Below are positions 53,072 through 64,000 of a stretch of DNA of 64,000 bases, one piece after another (within the stretch, counting starts at the first letter, position 1; each line of letters starts with the position of its first letter). This stretch comes from Thermothielavioides terrestris NRRL 8126 (Eukaryota; Ascomycota; Sordariomycetes; Sordariales; Chaetomiaceae). The stretch is taken from positions 3,286,001 to 3,350,000 of the forward strand of contig NC_016460.1 in assembly GCF_000226115.1 (NCBI RefSeq). The letters are read 5' to 3'. Made by a program: the position numbers and the translations under genes. The notes beneath the pieces are model-generated. The model saw only the letters and a program-made list of their open reading frames with translations. It had not been told where the DNA came from and ran no database searches.

Positions 53072-56000
53072 CTATCCTGTCGTCGCCTTCCCCACGAGGC
53101 GCACATACGGCGCCGGAAACAGGCCCTGCGCGCCCATGTAAAACCCATGGAACCACTCCCCATTCACGTCCTCCACCTCCAAGATCTCGGCCCCCTTCGG
53201 AAACATCAGCTCATCCTCGACCCCCTCGGCCGGAATCCACCCCCACCCAGCCACCGCCGAGCATCCCGTCCCGCCGTCAGGCGGAAACGCGCCTCCTTCC
53301 AGCCCACCCTCCGTCTCGTCCGCGACATCCCGCGTCATGACCCTCTCCATCCGCCGCCCGCTCCCCTCCTCCCGCCACGAACACACCCGCAGCGCCGCCC
53401 GCGACCCCTCGCCGCCCCCTCCTTGGCCTCCTTGGCCGGGGTGGTGGTGGTGATAGTCCTCGACTCGCAGCCTGCGCCCGCCGACCAGATCCCGCAGGAC
53501 GGTCCGCCGCCGCAGCACACCACCACCACTACCACCACTACTATTACCACCACCATTACCGCCGCTGTTATTATTATTACTATGGCCCCTCCCCTCCCCC
53601 ACCTCATCCGGCACGAACGCCACCACGACCATGCGATGACCCCTCGGACAGCGGCGCCACCCGTCCGGCCCGTTCTCGGCCGCCACGGCGCCCGCCCCGA
53701 TCAGCGCCGCGTAGCACGTCTCGCAGAGGTTGTACTCGCCGGGCGGCGGCGCGGGAGGCGCGGGACTATCGTCGGGTTTGGGGGACGAGGAGGAGGAGGA
53801 GGAGTGGTGCGGGAGGTTGGACGGGCAGACGGGGCAGTGGTAGTAGTACGGTTCGGACGGCAGGATGGGGTTGCGGCAGCCTGCGCAGGGCAGGGTGGGG
53901 ATTAGTGGGTGGAAGGTGCCTCCTCCTCCTCCTCCTCTTCCTGCTGCTGCTGCTGCCGACGCGGGGACGGTGATGGCGGGGTGGAGGTTCGGTGAAGCGG
54001 GTGAGCGGGAGGAGGAGGAGGTGGTTGTTGGAGAAGTGGGCGGTGGGTGGTAGGCGAGGGCGAGCAGCGGGTGGCTGCAGGCGTTGCCCTGGTTGACGCA
54101 GTTGTTGCAGAAGCCCCATTCGCCGTCGTTGCACACGTCGCAGCGCCAGAAGCAGTCGTTGGCCCAGGCGGCGCACCGGCTGCAGAACATGCCGCTTTGG
54201 AGCCGGTCGAGCGGGTTCTCGGTCGTCACAGCGCGGCGGCCGTCGGGAGCGACGGCGGCGTGTTTCGGCCGGAGGTACCGGTGGCCCACAAGCATGTGCG
54301 GCGGCGGAATGGGCGGGCCCGTCTGGTTGTGCTTCTCCCAGCGCGCCCAGGCGGCCTGGCCAAAGCCGAACCAGTTCAGGCAGCCCTTGCGCCGGCGCCA
54401 GCAGTCGAGGCAGATGTTCCACTCGCCGTTGTGGCAGACCGCGCAGTTGAAGTGGAGCTCATATTCGATGTGCTCCTTGGAGCACCTATCGCAGTTGATC
54501 GCCGGTTCTCTGTAGCGCGGCAGCTGCTGTGCTCGGGGCGACGCCGAGGGCGGCGAGGCGAGGGCGGGACTGACCGGTGCCGAGCCGGAGCCCGGCGTCG
54601 GCGATTCTGGGCAGAGGTCGAGCGCTGCAGGCCTGTCGGATCTCTTCCTGCCAGCAGCTACACTCGACGGCGCTTCCGGTTGCGACGGGGGATGTCCAGA
54701 CCCCCCAGCCGCGCGAGCACTGAAGGGGAGCCCGCGGGCTGCAGGTGAGTCCACCCGGGAGGAGGCGGGGGCCGTGGCGGTCGTAGGCGAGCTGGAGCTT
54801 CTGGTGTCAACGCCGCTGCTCGGTCTCCTGACATGCGAGTCGGTAGTGCCCGACCTCGAAGCGAGATCCGTCTGCGCGCGTGTCCCAACCGCGACATCGG
54901 GCTGGACTGTGACAACCGGCAGGGTGGCGCTCCGGCCGCCACTGCTGGAAGCTCTCCGTCTCCTCGACGGCTCTTGGACCTCGAGCCGCACTGAGCTCGA
55001 AGGCGGATACCGGCCGCGCTCCTCGTTGCTGCTGGAGCTCGGCGCCCTGGAATGCGTCGTGTGCCTACTCGTCGGCCTCGATGCGTCGCCCGTCCGGGAC
55101 CTGGCCCTCGTCGAAGCGTCGGACTGGTGCGAGTGTGCGCTCGCGTTGCTCCGCCTTCCGCCGTCCCTTCTCCGCTCGCGATGTCGTCGCCTGTACGCCT
55201 CGGTGATCTTCCGGCTCAGCTCGTCGTTGTTCTCCAAGTCTATGCTGTCCAGGTCCACGCCGTCCAGCAGGCCTTCTTCCTGGATTTGGCGCGCAAACTC
55301 CTCGATCTCCCTCTCGATATCCCTCGCGTCCATCCCGTGCGAGCTGATCAAGTTCCTCAACGAGGACTGATGCTCCACATGCCGCTGCTCGCCGCCCGCC
55401 GGCCTCCTTTCCCTCTGTCTCGACTCGCTCCTCCTTCGCCTCCCGGCATCCCCGTCCACCTCCACCCCCAGCGCCGCGCTTTCCACCCTCCTCCTCCTAT
55501 CCCCCGCGGCGCGACTCCGCTCCCTACTACTCCCCCCACCCACAGCCCGCTCGGTCGCCTCCCTCAGACTGACCCGCTGCACCTCCTCAATCAGCCTCCT
55601 CTCCTCCTCATCCGCGCGCCTCTCCTCCTCGGAGCGGTCCTCGAAGCTCAGGCGCGGCAGCACCCTCTCGCCGCGCGTGTAGCGGGCGTCGAGTTCCTTC
55701 TTCTCCGCCTCGGTCCGCCCGCGGCCCGGGTTCAGCGCGACAAAGACGTCCAGCAGGCTGACGACGCGGGCGTCGTGGCGGGTGTCGCGCACCCGCTCGC
55801 GGCAGCTGGGGCAGGTGAAGATGGCGGCTCCCGGGGGCGGCGGCGGGCCCGGGGCCGACTCGGCGCGGGCGGCCTGGAAGTGGAACCAGGACTTGAGGCA
55901 GGCGCCGCAGAAGGTGTGCAGGCAGTCGAGGAGGGTGAGCGGTTGGTAGAGCAGGTCGGTGCAGATCTGTTTTTGGAGCCCCGGTGCGGAGGTTTAGTGA

Positions 56001-56336
56001 CGGAACACAATATCAAGGAGATGGAGTGAGAGGGGGGGAGAAGAAAGAAAAGAAGGAAAGAAGGAAAGCAAAAGGGGGGAAAGAATAAAAAAGCGAACAG
56101 AGAATGAGAATAAAAAAACAGAAAAGGGACAGCAAGAATAAAGACTGTTCACAGATACGCCTTCTTGGCTACGCAACGGTGCCATAGCTAGGCTGAGCTA
56201 TCTTGCAGGTCACAGCTCCAAGGAGGATGAAATGACGTAGACATACCGAGCAAGTGAGTTCCGACTCGAGGTTAGGCGCCAGCACCGTGGGCGGCGCCAG
56301 CGCCGGCGCCGTGCCTGGGTGCGGCGAGTCGGGCAT
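53072..56336 (-). CDS. RING finger protein with three cysteine-rich (ZZ-like) modules and C-terminal SH3 domain
   Basis: complement(join(53072..55966, 56247..56336)), 994 aa. Exon 1 gives MPDSPHPGTAPALAPPTVLA and ends LTCS; after a 280-bp intron, ICTDLLYQPLTLLDCLHTFC completes a C3HC4 RING (about residues 29-85, ending TCPSCRERV). This implies E3 ubiquitin ligase activity. Residues about 130-510 are Arg/Ser-rich and largely disordered, with a conserved-looking helix around DIEREIEEFARQIQEEGLLD. Three Cys-rich modules follow: near 520 (CDRC...CAVCHNGEWNICLDCW), 626 (CSRC...CDVCNDGEWGFCNNC) and 724 (CAGC...CPVC...CETC). The last about 60 residues (932-989) look like an SH3 domain: GWGWIPAEG, DELMFPKGAEILEV, GEWFHGFY, GLFPAPYVRLV. 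Substrates and partners are unknown. The stop lies 106 bp from the convergent hydratase stop. Confidence 0.85.
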
Positions 56337-57126
56337 GTTCGGACGGACTGGACCGGACCTTCAACCAAACTCTCGCCCCAGATCCGACGGTGTGGTACAG
56401 GAGCTCTGTTGCCGCTCACGGCAGGGCAGGGAACCAGCTTGGAGGTTGTAGTATGTTAGCGGGGTAGCTCGAACGAATGCTGTGGGACTCCGGAACGGAA
56501 GCGGAATCGGATCGGTGAGGGAGGGCGGGGTACTTAGCCTACTGGATACCTGGTACTGTGAACTGTGTAGGTCCTTGGTGCCGGACTCTGTCGAGGGGGA
56601 AGAGGGCGAAGAAGAGATGAAGTGAAGAATCAGCGCCGCCCGGTCAAAATGTCCGCTTACATGGCACATATCGGAGCGGAAAACTCGAGATGTTGGACAA
56701 GAATACGAGCGGGCCATGCACGGCAACCCATCGGGCTGGGCCGAAGCTGCAGCGTGGTGGGGCACGGGTTGACGTTCACTTGACTTGGTGCCTGCGTACC
56801 GTGCTGCAAGCAATAGGGCTTGGATCCCGTCCCAGTTTCAGCTCTTCTCTGGTCACGCTGCAAGCCCGCTTTCCTCACGCAATGGTCATTGATATGCATA
56901 TTGCGTGTAGTGCGTGTAGTGCACGGAATACCTCTGAACCCTAGAACCGCTCTTCGGCGCCTTACACGATGTGTTCCCGATGTTGCTTATCCCGGCATGT
57001 ACTGTACCATGCTATGCGAATGCAAACCTCCATCTCGCGCACCGACAGCTATCCCAGTGAAACTCCAACGCGCCAGGTCAATCATCCAAAATGAGCCACA
57101 GACACATGCACTGAAAACCTAGGTAG
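56337..57126. other. Intergenic between RING gene and ATG15
   Basis: 790 bp containing the RING gene promoter and the ATG15 3' flank. No gene or notable repeat apart from a short GCGTGTAGT pair near 56904. Confidence 0.6.
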
Positions 57127-59208
57127 TTACATATCCTCCTTCTTCTCGGGAGCATCGCCCTCGTACTTCCTGCACCAGCCGTACCAGGCCCGGTCGACAC
57201 AGCGACCCTCCTTGGGGGCATCATCCGTGGGCGCTGCCGAGGGCGCTGAAGTCGGCGCCGGCATGCTTGGGGGCGGAGTAATCGTGCTTTGCTCCTGCGT
57301 TGTTGTCGTTGTGGTGCTAGTCTCTGTTGTGGTCTTGTCGTTGCACCCCCAGAATCGTCCTGGTGTCAGGCACGTGGTGCTTGTCGTGCTGGTCTCGACT
57401 GGCGTTGTTGAAGTGGTCGTGGTCGTGGTCGTCTTGTCCTTGCATCCAAACCAGCCCCTGAGTTCACGGTCAGCAGACCCCTCGGAGAGAGACCGGCCAA
57501 CAGCTACTTACGGAGTGTGACAAGTCGTGGTAGAAGATGTCGTCGTCTCGGGCGTGGTGACAGTGCCAGTAGTGGTAGTTGTCTCGTCCAGGCAACCCCA
57601 CCAACCCCTGAACCGCGGTCAGCAATAATTCGGCATTCAGAAAGTAAGGGAAACGGGCGTACGGTGTCTTGCAGGTCTCGGTGCGGGTGCGCGTTTTGGT
57701 GGTTGTTGTCGAAGCGCTCGAAGTCGTCGTGATCTCCGTCCCATTGCTCTCGTACATCTTCCAGTTGCCGCAGTCTCTGCACTCAGGCGTGAACTTGCAC
57801 TCCGGGACCGAGTCATACTTCAGGATGACATCGCGGATCACCGCCTTGATCTTGTGCGTGCCGATGCCGACGCGCCATCCCTTGTCGCCAACCGTGTCGT
57901 AGACGCACTCGCGGCCCGTATGGCAAGCCGTCTCCAGAGCGTATCCGCCGAAGGAGCACGACGCCGTCGCCCCGTTGCAGGTGCCAATGTAGATAGGATC
58001 AGCCGTGTGCCCAAAGTGAAACGCCCCGGTGTATTCCCTCGTCTGCGGCGCACTCGGATCGGCTCCTGGGGGCACAGGCAGACCCAGCCTCGAGGCCGGC
58101 AGAGCTTCGGGCACCGCCTGGAAGGTCACCACCGGCACACCATATGTGAGGCCGAGGAAGGAGCCAACAGCGCCACCGAGCGAATGACCCGTGATCCACA
58201 CCTGCGAGGTGGGGTACAGCTCGGTGACGTTGGCGTACAGCTCGCGCGCCGCCTGGTAGTACCGGTTCTCGTCCCGCAGGGCTTGCACGACACATGTGTT
58301 GTTACACGTGTATGTGCCAGTCGCGCAATCGCAGACCTGGTGCCACGTCCAGGGTCCTTGCTGGGCGCAGCAGCAGCTGAAGAAAAGATTGTCGTTTATC
58401 TTGTCATTCGTGGTGGTGCCGTCCCCATCAAAGACAGCGGGCGACGTCCCCTTCAGGCCGATGACGATGGTCGAGTTGTTCTCGTCGGCGAACACGTGGC
58501 CGCGCAGCCCATCGCCCTCCCAGCCGAAGTCGACGCTGCGGTTGAAGGGCCCGCCGACGTCTTCCCAGTCCGCGTCGGCCGGCGTCTCCGCGTAGGCATC
58601 GGCCGCCATCAGGGCCAGGGTAAGAATCGTGTCCTTGTCGGTAACGTTGGGCCCCGGTACATCATCGACAGTCCATGCCGACGGCGAAAGGACCGCGACA
58701 GAACCCCGCCGTCGCGCCTCAGCCACCATAGGGTCTACCACGCTGGGCCTTCGATCCACCAGCCGCTGTATCCGGAGGGCATTGCTTCGGGCTCGCAGCG
58801 GGCCGATGCGCTCCGCCTCGTAGCCGTCCTCGGCCGCCAGCCACACGTCACCGCGGGGCTGCGAGACATCATGTTTGCGATGGAGGTGCGGGTGTCTGTA
58901 GGTGCCGTGATGGTAGATGTGTCGAAGAGTCTGATGACATGCCCCGGCGGTCAGCAGCGGCTCTTGGCAGATTGCATCTTCATCATGGCTGCACTTACAA
59001 ACAAATGTTCTGCGGGCCCCGGCGGCTCTGGTATGAGGGGTGTTATGGGGGAGGATTCGACTGGGAGGACGAGTTGGGCCTCTTGTCTGGCATTCCCGGC
59101 GGCCGAGATGGGCGATGCCGACAGGGCGAGGAAGGACAGCAGTAGGTGGGCCGTGACTCGGCCCGCCGAGGAGCACACCGCATTCGCCTGCCTTCTCTTC
59201 GGTGACAT
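57127..59208 (-). CDS. ATG15: Atg15 vacuolar phospholipase (class 3 lipase)
   Basis: complement(join(57127..57457, 57512..57607, 57663..58930, 58999..59208)), 634 aa. Atg15 reaches the vacuole by the multivesicular body route and lyses autophagic bodies. Residues about 17-36 are a signal anchor ([18 protein letters not shown]). After the first 68-bp intron comes the Atg15 signature [17 protein letters not shown]. The lipase motif GHSLGG (318-323) places the nucleophile at Ser320. [17 protein letters not shown] follows, then [20 protein letters not shown]. Beyond the lipase domain the tail consists of three Thr-rich units, each headed by C-x-TP-G-(W/R)-(W/F)-(W)GC. Two are separated by phase-matched introns of 55 and 54 bp; the third has no intron. 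The protein ends [20 protein letters not shown]. The ATG at 59206-59208 is the first in frame. Confidence 0.9.
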
Positions 59209-60649
59209 GCCAGGCTCGCAGTGTCGGTGCGTCGATGTCAATACCGGGAAGAAAAGAAACGGAAGTCAGAGAAGTGGTTTGTGTGGCTTCTGGCAGCCCA
59301 TCAATGCGGTGCGAGGGTTGCTGAGGGAATGGCGAAGTTGCGAGGCAGAAGCCGCGCGTGGCTCACATCGGCGTCCAGATGACGATGGCCTGGCTCCGGG
59401 TTGGCACCACCGCCAATCAGAACCGTCCAGAGCTCTTATCGTGGGTGTTGTGAAGCATTGATAGCAGTCGGACGTGGACCTTGTAACGCTCCACTCATTT
59501 AGACCATGGCAGGTACCCCAGTCCCAAGTGGGGCACTAACGGGCGCATGACACCCACCCGCCCCGGATCCAGCGGGGCTGCCGGTTTGTGTCAGCTTCCA
59601 TCGCTTCCATTGGCGAGCTCAGTCGCAAGTCGTGACTTTGTTGAGGACGTGTTACCCGAGTATGTAAATGTTCGCTGGGATTCAATCGCCTGCATTCGAT
59701 GATTCAAGACCAACGGTCCCGTTCTTTCCCCTTTCGTCTATCTGCCTACCTGCATTCAATGGCTACAGGGAGCGTGGGCCTCCATGGCCAAAACGTTTCG
59801 GCCGCTTGTGAATCAGAAACACCGCGGCCTTCCCGGTGTGCGCCTCGATGGCCGCAGGCAGAGGTTGTTAACTATTATCGCGAAAACGGGTCATGCGCTT
59901 CTTCTGAGGGGCAAATGTGGTCGTGATAATGCTGCGGATCTGATCTGAATGGGCTGCCTGCTTCTGCGTCTCGAGTTTTGCCAGCCCAGTCGCTTGCTCC
60001 TTGTGGTGGCAGCAATGATCCGGAACAATACACTACCTTAGGTACTGTACATACAGTACCATGTTCCGTACAGTAAGGTAACATACATAACGTTACACAC
60101 CTTACAAACAGCGGCGCCTGCAATGAATGCAGATGTGGGCATGGGCCTGCCCCAGATCATCCAAAGCAATCCCACAGCACGTCTGCCCCACATGTTTGGA
60201 AATCCGCGTAGCGTGGTAGGACAGATGAGGAGCTCCATCTCGCACCGCGACTGCCGCGACGCACAAGCTCACATGTCCAACGACATGCGTCTGGCCTGCG
60301 GATCCTTGAGCGCAGGTTCAATTTGCAGAACGGTCTCCCGTTTCCCAGCGACGGAGTGTCCGAGGCCTGCGGTCTGCACATAGGGCCGGCCACCTGCGCT
60401 CATCACCCGCCCGGCCCGGCTGTTTCAACACGCCCATGCCCACGCCCTATTCTGGTAATCTTCATGCGTTGCGGTCGCGATCTGGTAAGCCGAAGCCGAA
60501 TCTTCGACCCCTGCCTCACTTGTTCATTATGAGAGGGACACCCACCAAGATTGGGCGATCATTCATTCCCCAGCTTTTGCAACGTCATAATTGCAGTTTC
60601 CAAGATCGGCGCGTATTTCCATGATCATCATTAGTAGTAGCTGACCGCC
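59209..60649. other. Divergent intergenic region ATG15 / VPS9 gene
   Basis: 1.4 kb with no gene supported. A perfect short inverted repeat lies at 60041-60060. It holds the promoters of both genes. Confidence 0.55.
60041..60060. repeat. Short palindrome
   Basis: GGTACTGTA and TACAGTACC are exact reverse complements separated by CA. A partial further copy (CCGTACAGTAAGGT) follows at 60067-60080. Possible regulatory or cruciform site; function unknown. Confidence 0.7.
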
Positions 60650-63181
60650 ATGCTGTCCAGCCTGAGCCCCATGTCTTCCCACCTGTCCGACCCCGCCAGT
60701 CGTCCGAACCCTTTGAGGCCCGTCCGCTCTTTTCGTGTAGAGCGATCCACGTCCCCTGACCCGAAGACGCGGGCTAAGCGGGCGAGCACCATCGAGAATG
60801 CGTCCTCGCCCACTACCACGTCGGCGCTCCAGACTGCGTCTGGTACGCAGCCGAAGCAGGGCAGCGGCGAAGGGGAAGGGGAGGCACCCGACACCTTCGT
60901 GAGTAGGATTAGTGAGGAAGCAATAGAACCGCCCAGAGCTTCGGTCGACCTGGACGATCTCCCGATCGAACTCGTCAGCCTGACGGACCGCTTCATTGAC
61001 TCGCTGTCCGCCAAAGTCCATCCCACCCCGCCCAACATCGACAACCTCTCGCGCATGTTCCAGGAATTCTATGCAACCGCCTCGTCCCATATTCAGACCC
61101 ATGTCGACAGCCTGGCCACTCTGCAGAGGCGTGAGGATACCCCGAGCCTCGCGACCCGCCCTTCCGCCGCCAGTCTGTTGCGCTCTAAGGCCGCTTCGCT
61201 GAGCACCAAGGAGAAATCCAAGGCGACCCCGCCGAGACGGGACTCGGACCAGCAGCTCTTGACGGCTGAAGAGTATGCAAACCGGAAGAAAGCGAGGAGG
61301 GCTTTGGAAGTGAAGAAGTCCCTGCTGGAGGAGGCCGTGGAGAGGAGGTTGTGCGAAGGCATCTACAGCAAGATCTACCGCCACCGCAGCACCTCGGATG
61401 AAGCCCAAGACGCCAAGCTCCGGTCGAAGACGGCCGCTCTCGCCGTGGTAGACATTGGCCCGGTCGATCTGGGCGTCGACCTGGGCATTGCCGACAACGA
61501 CCCGGAGGCTGCGGCGAAGAAGCAGGAGGAAGTCAAGCAATGGCTGGAGTCGGCGAGGAAAGAGCTCGTCCTGATGAGCCAGTCCAGGTATCCACTAGGG
61601 AAATTGAACCGCCTAAAAGCAGCCCACAAGGCTATCATCGACACCCTCTCGCACTTCCACCCTTCGTCCTCGGCTGATGAGCTCATGCCTATGCTCATCT
61701 ACACGCTCATCACCCTCCCGCCCGAGAACCTTAACGTCATCAGCGACGTCAATTTTATCCAGCGCTTCCGCTGGGAACGGAAACTCACAGGTGAAGAGGC
61801 CTACTGTCTCACCACGCTCGAAGCCACCATAGCCTTCCTCGAAACCGTCGACCTCTCCACCCTTCGCGCGGATGAAACCCCCACCGGCCCGCTCAACAAA
61901 GGCCCAGGCTCCTCTCCCGCCTCCAAAGGGGAGACCTTTCCTCCAGCCTTCTCTCCGACCTCTCCAAGCCCCGCCATTCTCGTCAGCCCTTCCTCTTCCC
62001 ACTCCTCAAGCCTCAACACAGCCCAAACACAGCAATCCCCATCCCCATCCCCGTCCCCCGCGGCCACCTCTACCGCCGGCTTCCGCGCGACAGTGAACGC
62101 CCAGCTGCGCCGCCAGCGCCGCCTCAGCGACCTGATGCGCAACACGCCCACCCCAGCACAGGCCCTCAACGCCGCCTCCGACGCGGTCCTCAACACCGCC
62201 GACCAAGGCCTCAAAACCATCGGCAACTCCCTCGGCGAGAGCTACAAGTTCCTGATGGGCAAGCTGCGCGAGCGTGCCGTCCTTCCCGACGTGCTGCTCC
62301 CCAAAGACGGCGACACAGCTGCCGCTGCTTCCACCGCCGGGGTGGGCGGCGTGATAGTGCCCAAGACGCTGGACGAGGCGCGCAAGCTGATCGGCACGCC
62401 TCCGCCGCCGACGACCACGCCGGCGGAGGACGGGAGCCAGCTGCTCGCGCCGGCGCGGCGCAGCCCCAGCCCCAATCCCAGCCTGGCAGCAGCAGCGGCG
62501 GCGGCGGACGAGCGCCCACCGCTCTTCGGCTTCATCGCGGGCAGCGGGCGGAAGGTGTCGCGCGACCATAGCGCGGACTCGGCGCGCAGCGCGGGCTCGT
62601 CGTCGCGCAGGGCCGCCGCCGCGGCCGAACAGCAGCCGGAGGAGAAAGACGCGCCGTCGGTGACGAGCCCGCAGATCATGGACTCGATGCGCAGCCTCGG
62701 GAACTCGTTGAACCCGATGGCGAGGTTGTCCGCCGGCATTGGGGGGTTCAGAGGGTTCGGCCGGTCGTCGGCTGCGTCGGCCGTCCCGGCTAGGGCGCCG
62801 ACGCCGCCGGCGAAGGACGCGGCTGGGAAGGGGGCAGGCGCTGGTGGTACGGTAACGGGTGTGGATGGCGGGGATCTGGCGACGGTATGTATATCTTTTT
62901 CGCCCCTGACCTTGTCCTGCCTTTTCACATGTCGAATCGATCCGCCGATTTATTTTGGCCGTCGCCTGGGATGGAGAAGTTGCTGACAGGGACAACAGGC
63001 CTTCCCCGATCTTGCCGCGGCGCTCCCGCCAAAGGAACACGCCAAGATCAGTCCGCCGGTCAAGCGCTTCTTGGAGATGCAGAACGCCGCCGAGCTCAAA
63101 CTCGGAGAGGTGTTTGATCTTCTCAAGGATTATAAGCGGCTGGCGGGGGTTCTGAAGGAGATGGGTGCTTTCAAGGAGTGA
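60650..63181 (+). CDS. VPS9-domain protein, putative Rab5-family GEF
   Basis: join(60650..62884, 62999..63181), 805 aa. The VPS9 catalytic core is clear at about residues 290-405: LKAAHKAIIDTLSHF, then SADELMPMLIYTLITLPPEN, LNVISDVNFIQRFRWERKLT, GEEAYCLTTLEATIAFLE. The invariant Asp (SADE) and the Tyr of EEAYCLT, which contact the Rab switch regions in VPS9 domains, are present. VPS9 proteins activate Rab5/Vps21 on endosomes. There is no CUE domain as in Vps9p itself; a Muk1-type or filamentous-fungal VPS9 protein is the better comparison. Flanks are Ser/Pro/Ala-rich. The 114-bp intron joins DLAT to AFPDLAAALPPKEHAK, and the last exon adds a helical C-terminus (LGEVFDLLKDYKRLAGVLKE). The start ATG (CCGCCATG) is the first in frame. 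Confidence 0.87.
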
Positions 63182-63790
63182 GAGGGTCGTTTTGATCGGA
63201 ATCGTGTATTTGCGGTGTTGTTCTTGCTTCTGTTATCATTGGGGAACTGCTGGATAGACGGACTGGCGGATGGGTTTGACGGATGAGGGCATATGGCGGC
63301 ATTCTCATTGTTTCTTTGGTCGGGACTTGTACTCGCTGGGCATAGTTAGCGGTTTTTGTTTCGGTTAGATATCTAGACGTGTCCTACCTTGGATAGGATA
63401 GACAAAGTATGTATCAGCGAGGGATCAAGTCTGCTTGAGTGGGTATCCGTTCCCTGACGGTCTTCAGATTTGAGGTCGGCTTTTGTATCTTGTACTGGCA
63501 GGAGTGTCAAGTCCTTATGCTCAGCCATTCCAACAGTCAAGGGGCGAGCCAGGTCATTTCCAGCAATTGTGGTCTCAGCCTGAGCAAATATCATGTACTA
63601 CTAGGAGTACTCGTGTGTTTGTATCCCGAAAACCATGCACGCTATGTTATCACGACTATTAAAAGAGAAGAAGAAAAAAGATGCCGCCAAAAGAGATGCG
63701 AAGCGAAACAGCCGCGCGACCCGCTCTCAGAGCGAAGATCCTACACCTCCCACTTACGCCCCCGCCCCATCCCCGGTCCTCCCGGGGACG
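63182..63790. other. Convergent intergenic region at the right end
   Basis: 609 bp between the VPS9 gene stop and the stop of the partial minus-strand gene; no other gene seen. Confidence 0.6.
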
Positions 63791-64000
63791 TCAATGCACG
63801 CCATTGACATTCCTTGCTGTCTGCTTCGACGGACTCACCCGGCCGCTCGCCGGCTGGGCCTGCAGGTCCCCGCCGTCCCCCATCAACTTGTCCATAAACG
63901 CGATATAATCGTACTGCGGCTGGCCCCGGTCGGCCTGCATGTCGGGCCCGTGGTGGCTGGGCATGATCTCGACCAGCTTCTCGATGACGTCGTCGGGGAC
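63791..64000 (-). CDS. 3' end of an unidentified gene, cut by the window edge
   Basis: Seventy in-frame codons on minus, including the stop at 63791-63793. The visible C-terminus starts VPDDVIEKLVEIMPSHHGPD, then QPQYDYIAFMDKLMG and a Gly/Asp/Gln-rich tail. Codon use looks coding. The Y-I-A-F-M-x-K-L-M pattern vaguely resembles the end of an EF-hand-type helix, but there is too little to name a family. A GTGAGT after the SGR codons could be a splice donor, in which case the true end differs. Confidence 0.5.
   Translation of the reverse strand, partial: VPDDVIEKLVEIMPSHHGPDMQADRGQPQYDYIAFMDKLMGDGGDLQAQPASGRVSPSKQTARNVNGVH

Noticed and set aside
57854..59461. 535-codon open frame antisense to ATG15
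   Set aside because: No domain; runs through ATG15 exons and an intron on the opposite strand.

Overview
The window is nuclear DNA of a filamentous ascomycete, most likely a sordariomycete (inferred). It is GC-rich. Almost every gene carries short introns of 53-305 bp with GT...AG ends. The gene set is fungal housekeeping: MIS12, Mrn1/Nrd1, Cdc42, Sur2, Vma22, Atg15, Paf1, Rer1, a GT90/CAP10 glycosyltransferase and a neurochondrin-like protein. There are no operons, phage genes or CRISPR arrays, and no transposase gene. The one mobile element I can support is a small non-autonomous inverted-repeat element.

Layout. 1-4.6 kb: a MIS12 kinetochore subunit running off the left edge and a four-RRM RNA-binding protein, both on minus. 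4.6-8.7 kb: gene-poor, with a 390-bp MITE-like element (5587-5976) whose interior holds a telomere-like tract. 8.7-13.5 kb: cytosolic asparaginyl-tRNA synthetase and CDC42 (minus). 15.9-25.5 kb: VMA22 (plus), a near-identical 260-bp tandem duplication, a histidine phosphatase (minus), a mitochondrial PPR protein (plus) and a CBM48 protein (minus). 25.5-34.3 kb: a 3-kb gene-free stretch, SUR2 (minus), TCTP (plus) and a proline-rich protein (minus). 34.8-40.5 kb: a CLC chloride transporter (minus) divergent from a neurochondrin-like protein (plus). 41-44.2 kb: a Pin4-type parvulin (plus), RPS12 (minus) and RPS22 (plus). 45-49.4 kb: GT90 enzyme (plus) and PAF1 (minus). 50.4-56.3 kb: RER1 (minus), mitochondrial enoyl-CoA hydratase (plus) and a RING/zinc-module/SH3 protein (minus). 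57.1-63.2 kb: ATG15 lipase (minus) and a VPS9-domain protein (plus). The right edge cuts an unidentified minus-strand gene.

The genes do not form a visible pathway cluster. Loose themes are endomembrane traffic and vacuole function (VMA22, CLC, RER1, ATG15, VPS9 protein, SUR2) and translation (AsnRS, TCTP, RPS12, RPS22). I worked out exon joins by hand from reading frame, GT/AG signals and remembered family sequence; transcripts would be needed to prove them.

I did not find a clearly new system. The observations most worth checking are: a CLC protein with glutamine at the position of the proton glutamate; an ATG15 tail built from repeated, phase-matched small exons; a RING protein with three cysteine-rich modules and an SH3 domain; the MITE with telomere-like interior; and the young 260-bp duplication.
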